A program made the translations under genes and the position numbers. The notes under the pieces were generated by a model, which was given only the letters and a program-made list of their open reading frames with translations, had not been told where the DNA came from and made no database searches. Below, in pieces: positions 1-11,379 of a stretch of DNA of 64,000 nucleotides. The stretch is from Paraphysomonas bandaiensis (Eukaryota; Chrysophyceae), in the NCBI GenBank assembly GCA_965644295.1, contig CBFFRP010000209.1, forward strand, positions 1 to 64,000. The letters run 5' to 3'. Positions within the stretch are counted from its first letter, which is position 1; every line of letters starts with the position of its first letter.

Positions 1-846
1 GGCGGCGGCATTGTTCAAATCAACGCTAGGAGAACGCGTTTCTGCTATCTTATCGGACGCACTACTGTCTTCTATGTTTAATGGAACAACTTGACCTCTG
101 GACCGAGATACCGAAGTCCCAGTGGCACTAGAAGTATTGGTGTCTTCCCTATTTAAATATTCCACAGCTGAAATCATATCATGACTATTACAGACGCCTG
201 AGTTAGGTTGAACCCCAATTCTAGATTGTTTGCCATGGCTATTGCTTTTCCTACTCGATAAGGAATTTTGATCACTATCACCGGTACCAAGACGTGGCTG
301 CATAGTTGGAACAGGAACAGAAACTGAGTGACTCAAATTATGTTGCTTTTGAGTTCGTTTCTTTCCTTGCCCATGCGTGCTCTTTGGTGAGTCCGTAACT
401 GTTCGGTTATTCATCATTATTCTATTGATATCTGACTCAGGGAGAGAGCGGGCTTTCGAAAAACCATCTTCCGCGGAACGGGTTGCAAATCTGCGTTCAG
501 GGGTCATTTTAGTCAGACGTTTACTCCCCTTACTGCTATCCTCATCGATTGAACTCGTTCTTTCTCTCCATTCGCGCATCGCATCCTCCACATCAGCATC
601 GAAGTCTCTTATTTCCATTGAAGGGTCCCAGTCGGCCTCATCCGGCTCATAGTCATCATCTTTTATCTCTGTGCTCTCCATAAAATTTGAGTTAAGAGGG
701 TTACTCGCATCAAGAGATTTCTCGCTGAAATCCTCGGTCTCCCCTCTGAGCTCTCTGTCGATTGCATCGACGTCGAAGTCAGATAGATCGCTGTCGGAGT
801 TGCTCGACATTCCGTCCCATCTCAAAGAATCATCCAGGCCTATCAT
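1..846 (-). CDS. Acidic, serine-rich protein, partial (runs off left edge)
   Basis: The minus strand is open from an ATG at 846-844 to the window edge, 282 codons without a stop. The translation is hydrophilic: the first ~100 residues are rich in Asp, Glu and Ser (for example SSNSDSDLSDFDVDAIDREL), followed by a basic stretch near residue 155 (HGQGKKRTQKQ) and Ser/Thr-rich sequence. No domain, membrane segment or signal peptide is visible. The composition suggests an intrinsically disordered, possibly nuclear protein, which is inference only. The same frame is open a little upstream of the ATG to a TAA near 896, so this Met is the first possible start in the exon, but an upstream exon cannot be excluded. 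Plus-strand open frames in this interval are its shadows. Confidence 0.6.
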   Translation of the reverse strand, partial: MIGLDDSLRWDGMSSNSDSDLSDFDVDAIDRELRGETEDFSEKSLDASNPLNSNFMESTEIKDDDYEPDEADWDPSMEIRDFDADVEDAMREWRERTSSIDEDSSKGSKRLTKMTPERRFATRSAEDGFSKARSLPESDINRIMMNNRTVTDSPKSTHGQGKKRTQKQHNLSHSVSVPVPTMQPRLGTGDSDQNSLSSRKSNSHGKQSRIGVQPNSGVCNSHDMISAVEYLNREDTNTSSATGTSVSRSRGQVVPLNIEDSSASDKIAETRSPSVDLNNAAA

Positions 847-988
847 ACTCTCCTGTGAGGTGTGTAGTTCAGCTATAGTACACCCATCATCATATTAATA
901 TCTTATAATTCTGTAGACGCTGAAAATAAACAGACTTAAAATGTCAAAATAAACTGCCACAACATGATACCAACTGCTTACTTCACAC

Positions 989-1423
989 ATGTATACATAC
1001 ATACATACATACATACATACATACATACATACATACATACATACATACATACATACATACATACATACATACATACATACATACATACATACATACATAC
1101 ATACATACATACATACATACATACATACAGTACATACATACATACATACATACATACATACATACATACATACATACATACATACATACATACATGCATA
1201 CATACATACATACATACATACATACATACATACATACATACATACATTCATACATACATAAAGTACATACATACATACATACATACATACATACATACAT
1301 ACATACATACATACATACATACATACATACATACATACATACATACATACATACATACATACATACATACATACATACATACATACATACATACATACAT
1401 ACATACATACATACATACATACA

Positions 1424-1453
<30 letters not shown>
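989..1453. repeat. (CATA)n tetranucleotide microsatellite, about 465 bp
   Basis: Well over 100 copies of CATA in one register, with only a few interruptions: a single-base insertion near 1130 (CAGTACAT), CATG near 1195, CATTC near 1247 and CATAAAGTAC near 1257. Reading it in any frame gives long spurious ORFs of Tyr-Ile-His-Thr or Met-Tyr-Val-Cys. A second array of the same unit lies at about 10,725-11,097. Confidence 0.97.
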
Positions 1454-1454
<1 letters not shown>

Positions 1455-2625
1455 GTAAAGCCGTGGGCTTTTATAACACCCTTGTCTCATGTTTAATGAT
1501 ATAATATTATGATAATGACACTGACTAATATAACTCCAATACAACTATGATATTCATTTAAGGCATGTAGCTGGTTTAATATAGGAAACGAATGTAGTAA
1601 ATGTTTATTATTATATTATGAGAGAACTGTGAGGAAGAAGAGTACTAGGACTTGCCCTCGAGCACACAATTTCGGTTTTGAGCAATGGATTTCTACTCAC
1701 TGGTATACACCTATATTCATATGGTAGTCGGTGTCGGTGTTATAGCGATTTAAGTAGCTCGTTGGACTCAGCTATACGACTATTTGCTGTTATCACACTC
1801 CATCAATTTTCTCCGGAAGGTGCACAAATTGGAAAGGGGCCTTAGGCATATGGCGAGAGGACGGTATGGGTGATATATGATACAGATATGAAGGTGTAAC
1901 TTTCGTTGGGAATGTTAATCGAAATCGATATGTGTTAATGCATTTAACGTTTGGAATGAGATTGAGTTTATCATGAAATGAGCTGGCGAATTTTTAGTGA
2001 CTCGAAAACTAGTGTTTTCTGTTTTTTTGGGACTCTATAATTGGTGATTTCTTGCAAGACTCGGGAATTGGTTGTTTTGGGGTCTTTGTAGCTCAGAAAT
2101 CGGAGATTTTACTGTAAGATTCCAAAACCGGTGGTTTTGGGGTTTTCGGTCCCGAAATCGGGGATTTTGGTTTTTTCGGGACCAGTAAACTGGCGGTTTT
2201 CTGTGAGGACGTTTTCTAGGCTTATTTCAGTTCGCATTTTGGGTACAATGGACATGGGACATGAACTGTATTCAGTGTACTGCATGTATGGTCATATTTA
2301 TTGAACGGTGCTGGTTGTTTGCTTGGCATGTGTACTATGGGGGTCTTAGACTAGGAATCTGTCTTCTCACTTTTTTATCTAACTAATCATAGCTAAGTTA
2401 ATTGATCTACCTTTTGGGAGCTTAAGGTTGCGAGATACTTGGGAGCTTGTATATCTGGCTGTGATAAGTTAAATAAGCATTCTGTTTTGTTGTTTCGATA
2501 AACAACCATTTCACATATCTTTTCAGTGATCTTAGGTTGCAAGACCTGAGTTGTTTACAGTAAATTTACTCACGATAAAATCACATAAGTGAAGAATAGT
2601 TTTAAGGAAATAGATTTTTTAAATT
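1454..2625. other. Intergenic / 5' region of retroelement
   Basis: No convincing exon. It contains the G/T-rich degenerate repeat at about 1,990-2,210 and the leader of the retroelement. I looked for a matching long terminal repeat downstream of 6,600 and saw none, so the 5' boundary of the element is not defined. Confidence 0.5.
1990..2210. repeat. Degenerate G/T-rich minisatellite-like block
   Basis: Four or so imperfect units of roughly 50-60 bp, each with a variant of 'aaaccggtggttttgggg' or 'gaaatcggggattttggt' and a run of T or G. It lies about 0.4 kb upstream of the gag-like ORF and could be part of a decayed LTR or leader. Unit boundaries are uncertain. Confidence 0.5.
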
Positions 2626-3774
2626 ATGTCTGATTCGGGCAGTCCCATTGTCTCTTCCGAAATGGATGAAATCAAAGGAATGTTGAGAGTAATCGCTAAT
2701 GAGTTAGGAGAGGTTGCAAAGTTGTGTGCAACGACCGCTGGTAGGGTGGACCACCTTGAGACAAGGGTTGCCATAGGAGAGGGACAGTTTCTGGATGAGC
2801 TGGCAGCGGTTCAGCAGGAGGTCAATGATAGTGTCGGTGCCAGACGAGAGGAGCAGGATGATGAATCTGCTGAAGATCCGAAACAGAAAAAGAAGGAAAG
2901 GCGAACTTCTGTGTTTATTAGGGAAGCGCAAGGCTCGGATGACATAGAGGTTAGGAAACAGGTCGTTATCAATGTTGAAAAACCGCCACATAAGCATATT
3001 TTTCTGGATTCGATGGAGCTCAGCGATTTTACAAAGTTTATCATCCAATGGTTTGAATACGAACAGATCAATGGGATTAAACTTGAGCCAGCCCAGATAG
3101 TTAGCAGGCGTGTTCGGAACCTGCTTATGTTCAACAATAGCTTGACGGATAAAATGTTTGTTAAGCTGAGTGCTCAAAAGTTTTGTGAACTGATGGCTAA
3201 GGAGACCAAGGTGTTGTCTAAAGTGGAGTTCATTGAGACTTTGCGATACGCGCTGAGATATTTTAAGCCACTGGATTGGAAATCAGTGCGGCCGAATACA
3301 CATGAGCTGTTTTTTCAAGAGATTTTGAAGCGAAAGAGTATTTTTATGCGTACGTTTACTATCATGATGGAGGCAAATAGTACTAAGTGTCCGCCGGTTG
3401 GAGGAAAAGAGTTTGGATCGGCTCAAGTATTTTTGGAGTTGATCGACGAGTCTTACAACAAACGAATTCTGGCGGAGATTCCAAGAGTGACGGATACTAA
3501 TTATGGTAATGTTGAAGAGTTTCTGGATACATACGTTTCCAAGGCGAGTGAGCATTATGAGGCGTCCAAGAACATTAGATTGGTGCCTTATGAAGGGTCC
3601 GATTTCAGTAGGAAGCAAATTCAAAGGAGTTCGAGGAATCGGGACAATGGATACGTTGCAAAGGAGAAACCGAAATCTTTAAACAACGTGCAGTTTGCGG
3701 ACCGAGTTGAGGATGATTTCTACAGTGATTTAGATGACAAGGAGGTTGGACCCGATAGTTGTGGTCAAGGATGA
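2626..3774 (+). pseudogene. Gag-like ORF of the retroelement
   Basis: The longest intact frame of the element, 382 codons. The N-terminal ~60 residues are heptad-like (DEIKGMLRVIANELGEVAKL) and probably coiled coil. A charged linker rich in Glu/Lys (about residues 75-105) precedes a mixed helical region that fits a Ty3-type capsid by size and position. Assignment as gag rests mainly on its place upstream of pol; I see no clear CCHC knuckle in this frame. The next frame (3,734-4,150) contains a Cys cluster (NCYKGMECKGM) that may be the remains of one. Confidence 0.6.
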
Positions 3775-5842
3775 CGGGATGTCAGATGATGATTTCGAGA
3801 ATGAGGTTGAGGAGATGTTGCTCGGCGAACCAGAGTCTGATAAGGAAGCTATAGAACAGGTGATGAACCTGGAGAAGACTGTTAATCCAACCCGCGGTTG
3901 TGTTGCGTATGTACAGCTGTGGCGGGGGAACTGCTACAAAGGGATGGAGTGTAAAGGCATGTCCAGGGTCATAATGGAGCAGTTGCAACGGGAAACCCGG
4001 AAATGGATGATGAAGAAGCTGTCTAGAGATGATGGTGATGGATTCCAAAGGGCCGCGAGCATTTCGGTTGAGGCCTGTGGAGTGATCTTGACAAATCGTG
4101 CGAGGCTAATGGTCTCGCAGGGATCACGAAGAAATATTGCTACGGTTTGATGATCCTGAGACTGTTAAGTCGAGTTTTTCTCAGAAATTTGATGAATGTC
4201 TGTAACATTGTGAGAACGAAAAGACTTGACATTGGCTCATTCTGGGAAGCATTGTATGTGATGATAATCACATAATATTCGTGCGTGGAATATTGTTCGA
4301 CACTTTTGTTCTGACATCTGCAAACTTCATTCCAAGATTTGTTTGAGACGTTTGGAAATCATGTGTGTGAAAACAAAGTCATAAAAAGAAACAGTTATAG
4401 GATTTTAAGGATAAAACGTCGAGAATAATGTATTTTGTAGTGAAATTAAAATTGAGGTTTGAAAGAGAAGACCTTAAGGGAGAGTTCGTGTTATATGAAG
4501 GGGATTTCTATTGTTGCTGATATGGGTAGCAACGATATTATCATTGGACTTCCAAGCTATCGTTAAGGATCTATGGGATTATTTTCTATTTATGCTTAAA
4601 GGAAGGACTATTGAACGAATTGAATCAGAAGTAAGTCATATCAAAATCGGGCGTGAGGACGATGTTACCGAGAAGATGATTTGTTGTTGGATGCGGCTTA
4701 GTTGAATTATTGGCAGCCGTGGTGTGACAGTAGTAGGGAGGCTGCACCTGAAGAATTGGATGTTCCGGATTACAGTTCGGAGTTCGGAGCGCTGGCAGTT
4801 TTTCTTGGAAAGACAGAGAGGAAGCTTTGAGCGAGTTCGGGTGAGATGTTTGGTGAGCACGTGTCCCCAGAGTTCTCGGCAGCGCGACCGGTGCTGAGTT
4901 ATTGGAGAATTCAAGGGAGTAGAGGTATTTGTTCCAGAGCGGTGGGAAGGTATGTATGAGGATCCGTTGAACATCAAGTTCGCCGAGAATTTGCTCTGTA
5001 GGACTGCCGGGAAGGCAAGACCCGTAAATCCTAGATTATATGAGGATGCGGAGAAGGAGTTCAGAGACTGTGTGGCTACATCTATGTTCCTAGTAGGTCG
5101 CCATGGAGCCTCGCTTGTGATCCCGCGCCAAAAGCCACGAAACCTTTATTAGGTTTGTGGGGATTACGTGCAAATCAACAAGTACATTCGAACGTCCACA
5201 CTATACAGCCTAATGTAAGACATGAGTTGGATCGTGTTGTTGGCTATAAGATATTTATGTGGACATTGACACCACCCCGAATGCGTTCCATCAGATCAGG
5301 CTACGAGAACACATCTGAAAAATTGTCAGTTCAAACACCGGGGCCAATTTCAGCCTTTATTCCTTCCGGAGGGAGTGTCTCCAGGATTAGTGTTGCAAAA
5401 GGTAGTCAAATTGTTTGGAGATCTGGAATGGGCGCTGTGTATATTTGATAATGTTCTGTTATTGGCACATGATTTTGATGATGCGTATAAGAAGCTGGAG
5501 ATTTTCCTGGATAGATGCATTGAACATGGAGTTGTGTTGAAATTTGCAAAGACCTGGTTGAGGATTCAGGAGATCAAGTTTTTGGCTATTTGGTAAGGCA
5601 CAATAGTTTCGAGCTCACGGACGATGAGGAAAGAGGCTTTATTGAAGATTCCTTTTCCAGAGAATGGAAATAGATGTAAGAAGATGAGATCTTTGTTGGG
5701 AAGTGGGAGTATTCTTTGCTCCATTTGTTCAGAATTACTCAGATTTGAAGATAATGATCTTACGGATATGACTAAGAGTAGTTTTAATTGGGAAGAAACG
5801 ACATGGCAGCACGATTATAGGCAGGAGTTTGGAAACATATAA
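3734..5842 (+). pseudogene. Protease/reverse transcriptase remnant
   Basis: A chain of short frames separated by stops and frame changes. Around 4,510-4,570 one frame reads like the end of a retropepsin (DMGSNDIIIGLPSYR). At about 5,380-5,590 the sequence matches the RT palm and the segment after it: 'FGDLEWALCIFDNVLLLAHD', then HGVVLKFAKTW and IKFLA. The catalytic Asp pair is reduced to Asp-Asn (FDN) and the core is out of frame with upstream RT sequence. This copy cannot encode an active enzyme. Confidence 0.75.
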
Positions 5843-6677
5843 GAGTGGTTTGCAACAGTCTTGTGCTTTGTTTTATCCGAATTATGATCTTGAGTGGACA
5901 CTTAGGACAGATGCTAGTGACTATGGAGTGGCAGGCATTCTTTTCCAGACTGTTGAGGGAACTGGGTCTAGTCCGATTCAACAGCAAACTATTGCTATCT
6001 GTTCCAAGAAATTGTCAGAGCAAGCCTTGAAGTGGTGTACTATTGAGAAGGAGGGTTTTGGTATATTCTATTCAGTCAAGAAATTTTCGTTTTATCTGAG
6101 AGGAAAGAAATTTACAATCGAGACGGACCACAACAACCTTGTGTGGATGGAGGCATCAGAAGTTGCGAAGATAATTCGATGGAGAATTTATTTGCAGGAT
6201 TTTGACTTTTTGATTCGTCATATCCCAGGGAAGAACAATGTGGTTGCGGATTGCTTGTCAAGATTGCTGTATTTGTCCGGATTTGTGGACGAAAGTGACG
6301 ATTTCGACTCAGATGAAGTGAACTTCGTGACACTGCATAACATCTTTGAAAAAGACGATTTTGAGGACGACGTTCAAGAGATCGCGCCGCCTACGGAGGT
6401 ACAGAGGATAGATTATTATCAGGCTATCAAAGAGGTTCACAACGCGCAAGCAGGACACTGGGGTGCGAAAGAGACGTGGAAACGTCTGTGTAGGCAATTT
6501 CCGGGACACGGCGTGCCTTTCAAGGTGGTTGCAGACTTCGTGGACGAATGTATCAACTCAATTGCACAATATATATCACATCATATTGCAGAACTCAACA
6601 CTTCAGTCTTTACTACTTCTGTTACATGTTACAACTCTACAGATTTAAATATTGAAGAAAAAAGACTGTGCTTGTAG
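5829..6677 (+). pseudogene. RNase H and integrase N-terminus of the retroelement
   Basis: An open frame of 282 codons. Ty3-type RNase H is clear: the first Asp in LRTDASDYGVAGILF, the Glu in CTIEKEGFGIFYSVKKF, ETDHNNL, and the last Asp in HIPGKNNVVADCLSRL, so the catalytic acidic residues are kept. An acidic spacer follows. The integrase HHCC zinc domain begins (EVHNAQAGHWGAKETWKRL) but the Cys pair and catalytic core are missing, because the sequence becomes unrelated after about residue 240. This marks the 3' truncation point of the element. Confidence 0.8.
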
Positions 6678-6892
6678 ACTGAAAATCTAGTATATGCAAG
6701 AGCTCTCATTACGCACTGCTACAAATTAAATTGTTCTCTGTAATTGATCAAATAGTAATGACTAACAAATGAGTGTCAATTGCGGTTGACAGGTGTTGCC
6801 TGACTTGCCGTTTTCGTTAATTAATATATGTTAATACGTATCACTAATAACATATGCGTAGATAGGTGTGATCACGGAAATAAATTCTCGCA

Positions 6893-9800
6893 TTAGAAGT
6901 TTAACAATACGTATTCTCTCCACGCATTCAATCCCTCGATCCACCTGCACAACACCAAGTCACAAAAAATAACTTAGGGAATGGTACTATGTGCTTCTAA
7001 CCTGTCTCCATCCGCAGTAGAAGGGGCACGCAACTTGTAAACCCGGTCTCCCATGTTGATGTTGAACCTGGCCGCGTCAGTTTTAGTGTCCTATGTATAT
7101 TCACACAAATATATCGTCAGTTTAGATAAGTTAATCCAAACACACTCTACTTACCTTCTCTGCTGCCCCAACATCAACGATAAGTTTCAAATCAATAGAT
7201 CCTGAGGGCGTTTCAGTGGTCCTGGGCATTATGTTAGTTTAACAATACAGTACAGGCAAAAACTTTAGAGAACATACTTCTCAGACTTAAAGTATAGTAG
7301 GCACCCCGAAGATTCGTCCACGCGAAAGTACCTAGCCCAAACAGTTAATCCTAATTTGCAAGCCCATATAAGTTACTCACCGTCTTTGCCACTGCGCGAC
7401 CCCCATCTTGTTTTGTTTTTTCTCCATCCACCCTACACCCGCAATAAGTGTGGACAGACATACCAGTACAATTTACCTTGAAGTAATGCAGGTTTGTCAG
7501 TTAGGGTATCCATTCCAATGCTTGTGTGCCCTTCAGTGGCCGCTGGTGTGTATGAAGGTGCAGCAGCGGGAGTATTGTCAGTCGATGAGCGAGAATACGA
7601 AAACGGAGACATTTTCGACTTGGATGTCAGCCCAACAGTTTCCTCGGTTTCGTGTTCCTCCACCTGTCAGATATATGTAAGATAAACTGGATAAGAGTAG
7701 TCCTCAGTTTACATTGATGTCATTCAGCTGAGCAGATGTACGCGATCCCACGTAATTCGGTTCCTCCTCAGCTTCGCCCGTGTCTCCATCCACAACCCCA
7801 ACAGATGGAAAAAAAGTTCCATAATCAATGGCGTAATCCTTCCACTGGGCAAGACCATCACGCCACTTGTTGGCATCATCAACAGTCTTGAATCTACACG
7901 AGGTAACAATAAGTACAAACAGTGCACCACAATACAAACTATTTATTGAAGCCAACCTAAGCTTTAGGACCCTGTCCGCGAGATCAAGATCAAGTCGCCC
8001 AGCTTCCGTTAGCTTCTTATCGTCACTGGTGTCTTTAACTGTAAAAGACATAACTAGCCTCAGATCAACCTGACCACTTGGCTCCTGCATAAAAATAACT
8101 CAGGAACGGAAAGCTGTGTCTGGCGTGGGCACACATACCTGACTAGTATTTTCGTCTTTATAGTAAAACAGTATTCCTGGCTTCCGCACAATCATATATC
8201 TATAATGCGCATTAAAGCAACCTTGTAGATTAACCAACACCACACCTGTTCTGCCAACCACCACCAGCAACTCCAAACTTTTTGTTTCCTTTTTTCGCTG
8301 CCCACGTGGCCAACTCTGTTATCATACATTAGTCTCAAGATAGTACTGCAAATCTTCATGATAGGACCTGGTGGCTCAGAAGAAACCGGCACTTTCCCAG
8401 CTTCTTCATCACCCCCATCATTCAAAGATCTGGCCACAGCCTCCTCCTCATCTGTATCAAAGTAAGGTAAATTCCGCTCTACCACAAGAGTAACCCACCT
8501 GTCCTCTGCGAAAGACCAATCTTCCCCAGAACAGAAGTAACTGGGGAGAAAGTTGTTGTTGCGCCGTCAATTTTACCACGCAATGCCTTGCGTTGGTACG
8601 CTCTTTCCTATATTACCATACCATCAAAGAATTATCACTATGGTTGTGGGATATCATACCATTGTTCGCTTATGACGTGTAAGTTGTCGTGTGCCCTCGC
8701 GAAGTTGCTCGTCAGTAAGAATTTCTGCGCAAGTCGTACATGAATATCACATATTAATCCCGATATTTCTTCATATTTACCTGCCCCAAATTGAAATTTC
8801 TCAAGCTTCATCTTCACCAGAACGATATTGAATAGATTGAGCACGACCAGTCCAGACACACTGAAGACGATTATCGGGAAAAGAGTATTGAAACTTCCTC
8901 CCATGACAGGAATCACATCGATCTGGTAAAATTTGGTGAAAGCAGTAAGGATTCTGTTGTCATCTCCATCTCCTGCTTCTCCTCCTTCAGCTCCATTCAT
9001 CCATGATCCCTGTCTAACACCGTTCTCAAATATCCATCCCAAGTAAAAGAATGCAAGAGGGGCAGAGAGGCGGATACACGCACGCGAATTGACTGAGAGA
9101 GAGTTGGCAGTTGTCCGTTGCGCAGGAAGTAGTTCCATCATATTAGCGATCTTCATCTGGAAGACTGACCATACGATCACAAACGCAGCGTACCCAAGAG
9201 TAAACAGCACAAATACCACTATCCCACCCCCGGACGTATCGTCAGCATGAACAGCTTTCGAGTACACCGACACACTCTGTCCCACCCCACTCATTGTCCC
9301 TATGATACCGAGATAGGAAAAAACAGAAAGCACTGCCGAGACTATTGCAAGGACCCTGTACATGAGGGGCTTATAAAAAACATGCCACTTGTAGCCCGCT
9401 GTAGAGGACTCCGGAGCAAATGACCACTTTATAGTTTCCGTTCCTCCCGATTTTGATTTTCCCATTGCTTCGATGATATCTTCGTAGTAGTATGCATTCT
9501 TCTTGGCCTCCTCTACTTTACCTTGGCTCATGTGAAATGAGTTCTTCAGTGTAAAAACACGAGACCGGAGGGCAGCGAGGGAATTAATTGTTATTTTCCC
9601 GGTTTTTTTGTCCACTGCCGGCTTCCCCATAGTGGAGGATGTGAACTCTGTTGGGCACTCTACAACAAACATTGATCCGATACAGATATTTATCTAAGAT
9701 AAGCTCAAATACCTTTAATCAAGATCTCCATAGCATGTGCCAACTGAGGCTGATTGTTGTATGACGGTGATGAAAGCTGTATATACTTCATAAGTACAAA

Positions 9801-10650
9801 ACGGGGCTCCACACTGAGCTCACCTCCTGTTTGGTCTTCATCACATCAGCCACAGCCATAGACATACTGAGAGATGTCTCCCCCAGGTCCTTGAATCGGG
9901 ACGCTGCCTTCTGCTGCGCTATATTCAGCTGTCGCTTCAAATTTCCTTTGTGCCAGAGCATCTGTGGAAAGGAAACCAGCCCGTAACCCAACAAAAGCAT
10001 GATTATGATAAGACCAGCGGTGTTGCTGAGCAAAACGACAGTAAGCAGCACTGCGTCCGCACTAGCGTCTACAACACCCTCGCCTACGAGTATACCGAAA
10101 AATATGGCCCCCGCTACACCTCCGGCGATACTCATAACAGCTATGTTTTCAATTGCACCATACATCCGCGAAAAGAAAGTAAAATGTCCTATAACAAATA
10201 GAGATATATGGTTAGTATAAAACCAGAGGGGTCTAAACATATCTCACCATCCCTCACATAAGCTTCCTGAAGCACAAGAACAAAGCTACCCAATACTTGT
10301 GCTGGAACAAAGAGAGATATATACATTGCTACAAGTGTATCAGCTTTCTCATCATGATCTTCTTCATCTGATAGTGATCGACGACTGATAATAGTCATAG
10401 AGACATCCAATGGAATGATTAAAAGGATTCCAAGTGCAGTAAAATACGACACAAAAATTGTTGGATACTGTATGATTAATATAATAAATAGATTAGATTA
10501 GTGGAGTGTATGTATGTATGGATGGATAGTTACCGAGTGCCAGGGAAAACCTTCAGGTTTAGCGAATTTCCTTATCATCCATATGAGAAACACTACCAGG
10601 AAGACCCAGAGGACGGTCAGGTATCCGGGGAAGCTTACGTGGTCTCCCAT
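6893..10650 (-). CDS. LMBD2-type LMBR1 membrane protein fused to tandem PH domains
   Basis: Reconstructed from about twelve exons. The start ATG is at 10,650-10,648; exon 1 (to 10,534) is 39 codons with a membrane helix (TVLWVFLVVFLIWMIRKFAK). Later exons carry LMBR1 hallmarks: IPLDVSMTIISRR, LLLGYGLVSFPQMLW, and FYQIDVIPVMGGSFNTLFPI, which resembles LMBRD2 most closely. The LMBR1 frame reaches an in-frame TAG at 8,640, but a GT donor overlapping it and an acceptor ~100 bp on continue in phase into PYYFCSGEDWSFAEDRW, an acidic linker, PH domain 1 (NRYMIVRKPGILFYYKD to ANKWRDGLAQW), a Ser/Pro-rich linker and PH domain 2 (QWQRRYFRVDESSGCLLYFK to WIEGLNAWREYV), ending at TAA 6,895-6,893. LMBD2 proteins are multi-pass membrane proteins tied to GPCR signalling; PH domains suggest phosphoinositide binding. 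If the junction intron is not used, there are two adjacent genes. Confidence 0.8.
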
Positions 10651-10724
10651 TTGTTATATATGATTGGATTTGTATGGGAAAGTGCTGCTTAGTGACTGAT
10701 TTGCAACCCAAATATGATAGATAC

Positions 10725-11097
10725 ACATACATACATACATACATACATACATACATACATACATACATACATACATACATACATACATACATACATACAT
10801 ACATACATACATACATACATACATACATACATACATACATACATACATACATACATACATACATACATACATACATACATACATACATACATACATACAT
10901 ACATACATACATACATACATACATACATACATACTACATACATACATACATACATACATACATACATACATACATACATACATACATACATACATACATA
11001 CATACATACATACATACATACATACATACATACATACATACATACATACATACATACATACATACATACATACATACATACATACATACATACATAC
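10725..11097. repeat. (CATA)n tetranucleotide microsatellite, about 373 bp
   Basis: About 93 copies of CATA with one visible interruption near 10,933 (CATACTACATA), which shifts the register. It sits some 75 bp upstream of the LMBD2-PH start codon, so it occupies that gene's promoter or 5' leader, and it separates the gene from the aquaporin-like fragment. Confidence 0.97.
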
Positions 11098-11229
11098 ACC
11101 TACGGCGTACTATCGTACTGCATATACATGTACCTGCAACACGTCTCCGTATCTTATCTCTGCCTCCACCAACTCTGAACAACAGTGTCGAGGCATGAAG
11201 TAAATTTCTTCTGGATCGTCAGTTTCTCT

Positions 11230-11379
11230 TCAACCCCTCCATAGAAGTGATGCGTGTTGCTGTAGTCCAACATCTGATGGGGACAATGTCTCCGCCATAA
11301 TACCAGAGCCAACTACAACTATAATAATAAGTATCACTGTTCCGAGAGCCTCAGCTGAGAGTTTTCTGATGATGTCCAT
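11230..11379 (-). pseudogene. Orphan aquaporin-like N-terminal fragment
   Basis: A 49-codon minus-strand frame beginning at ATG 11,379. Residues 5-30 (RKLSAEALGTVILIIIVVVG, then SGIMAE) match the first transmembrane helix of aquaporins/MIP channels, in particular the bacterial and protist type with the AEALGT...VVGSGIMAE signature. After TLSPSDVGLQQH the similarity stops and a TGA follows at 11,232-11,230. No NPA motif or further helix is found before the (CATA)n array. A neighbouring frame stays open to a CAG/GT site near 11,140 but is not recognisably aquaporin. Most likely a truncated gene or relic exon. Confidence 0.5.

Larger units (their letters stand above)
2626..6600 (+). mobile_element. 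Decayed Ty3/gypsy-type LTR retrotransposon, 3'-truncated
   Basis: The order gag-like ORF, protease-like stretch, reverse transcriptase, RNase H and the beginning of integrase is visible on the plus strand. That order (RT-RH before integrase) is the Ty3/gypsy arrangement. The reading frame changes repeatedly after 3,774 and is broken by stops in the RT. Similarity ends shortly after the first His residues of the integrase zinc-binding region near 6,560, and what follows is ordinary AT-rich sequence. No LTR pair was found. It lies tail to tail with the LMBD2-PH gene that ends at 6,893. Confidence 0.8.

Noticed and set aside
377-898. Two plus-strand Ser/Leu-rich ORFs
   Set aside because: They are antisense to a continuous minus-strand frame with better composition that runs off the window edge.
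895-1544. Long ORFs on both strands encoding Tyr-Ile-His-Thr or Met-Tyr-Val-Cys repeats
   Set aside because: They are translations of the (CATA)n microsatellite. A 4-bp unit is open in every frame because it creates no stop codon.
8638-9672. Separate 344-residue protein starting at the Met at 9,672
   Set aside because: An upstream exon joins in phase just before it (EILIK to ECPTEF), and the LMBR1 family continues on both sides, so this Met is internal.
10559-11198. Same type of repeat-encoded ORFs, and a plus-strand ORF at 10,501-10,692
   Set aside because: They are products of the second (CATA)n array. The plus-strand ORF is the shadow of LMBD2-PH exon 1.
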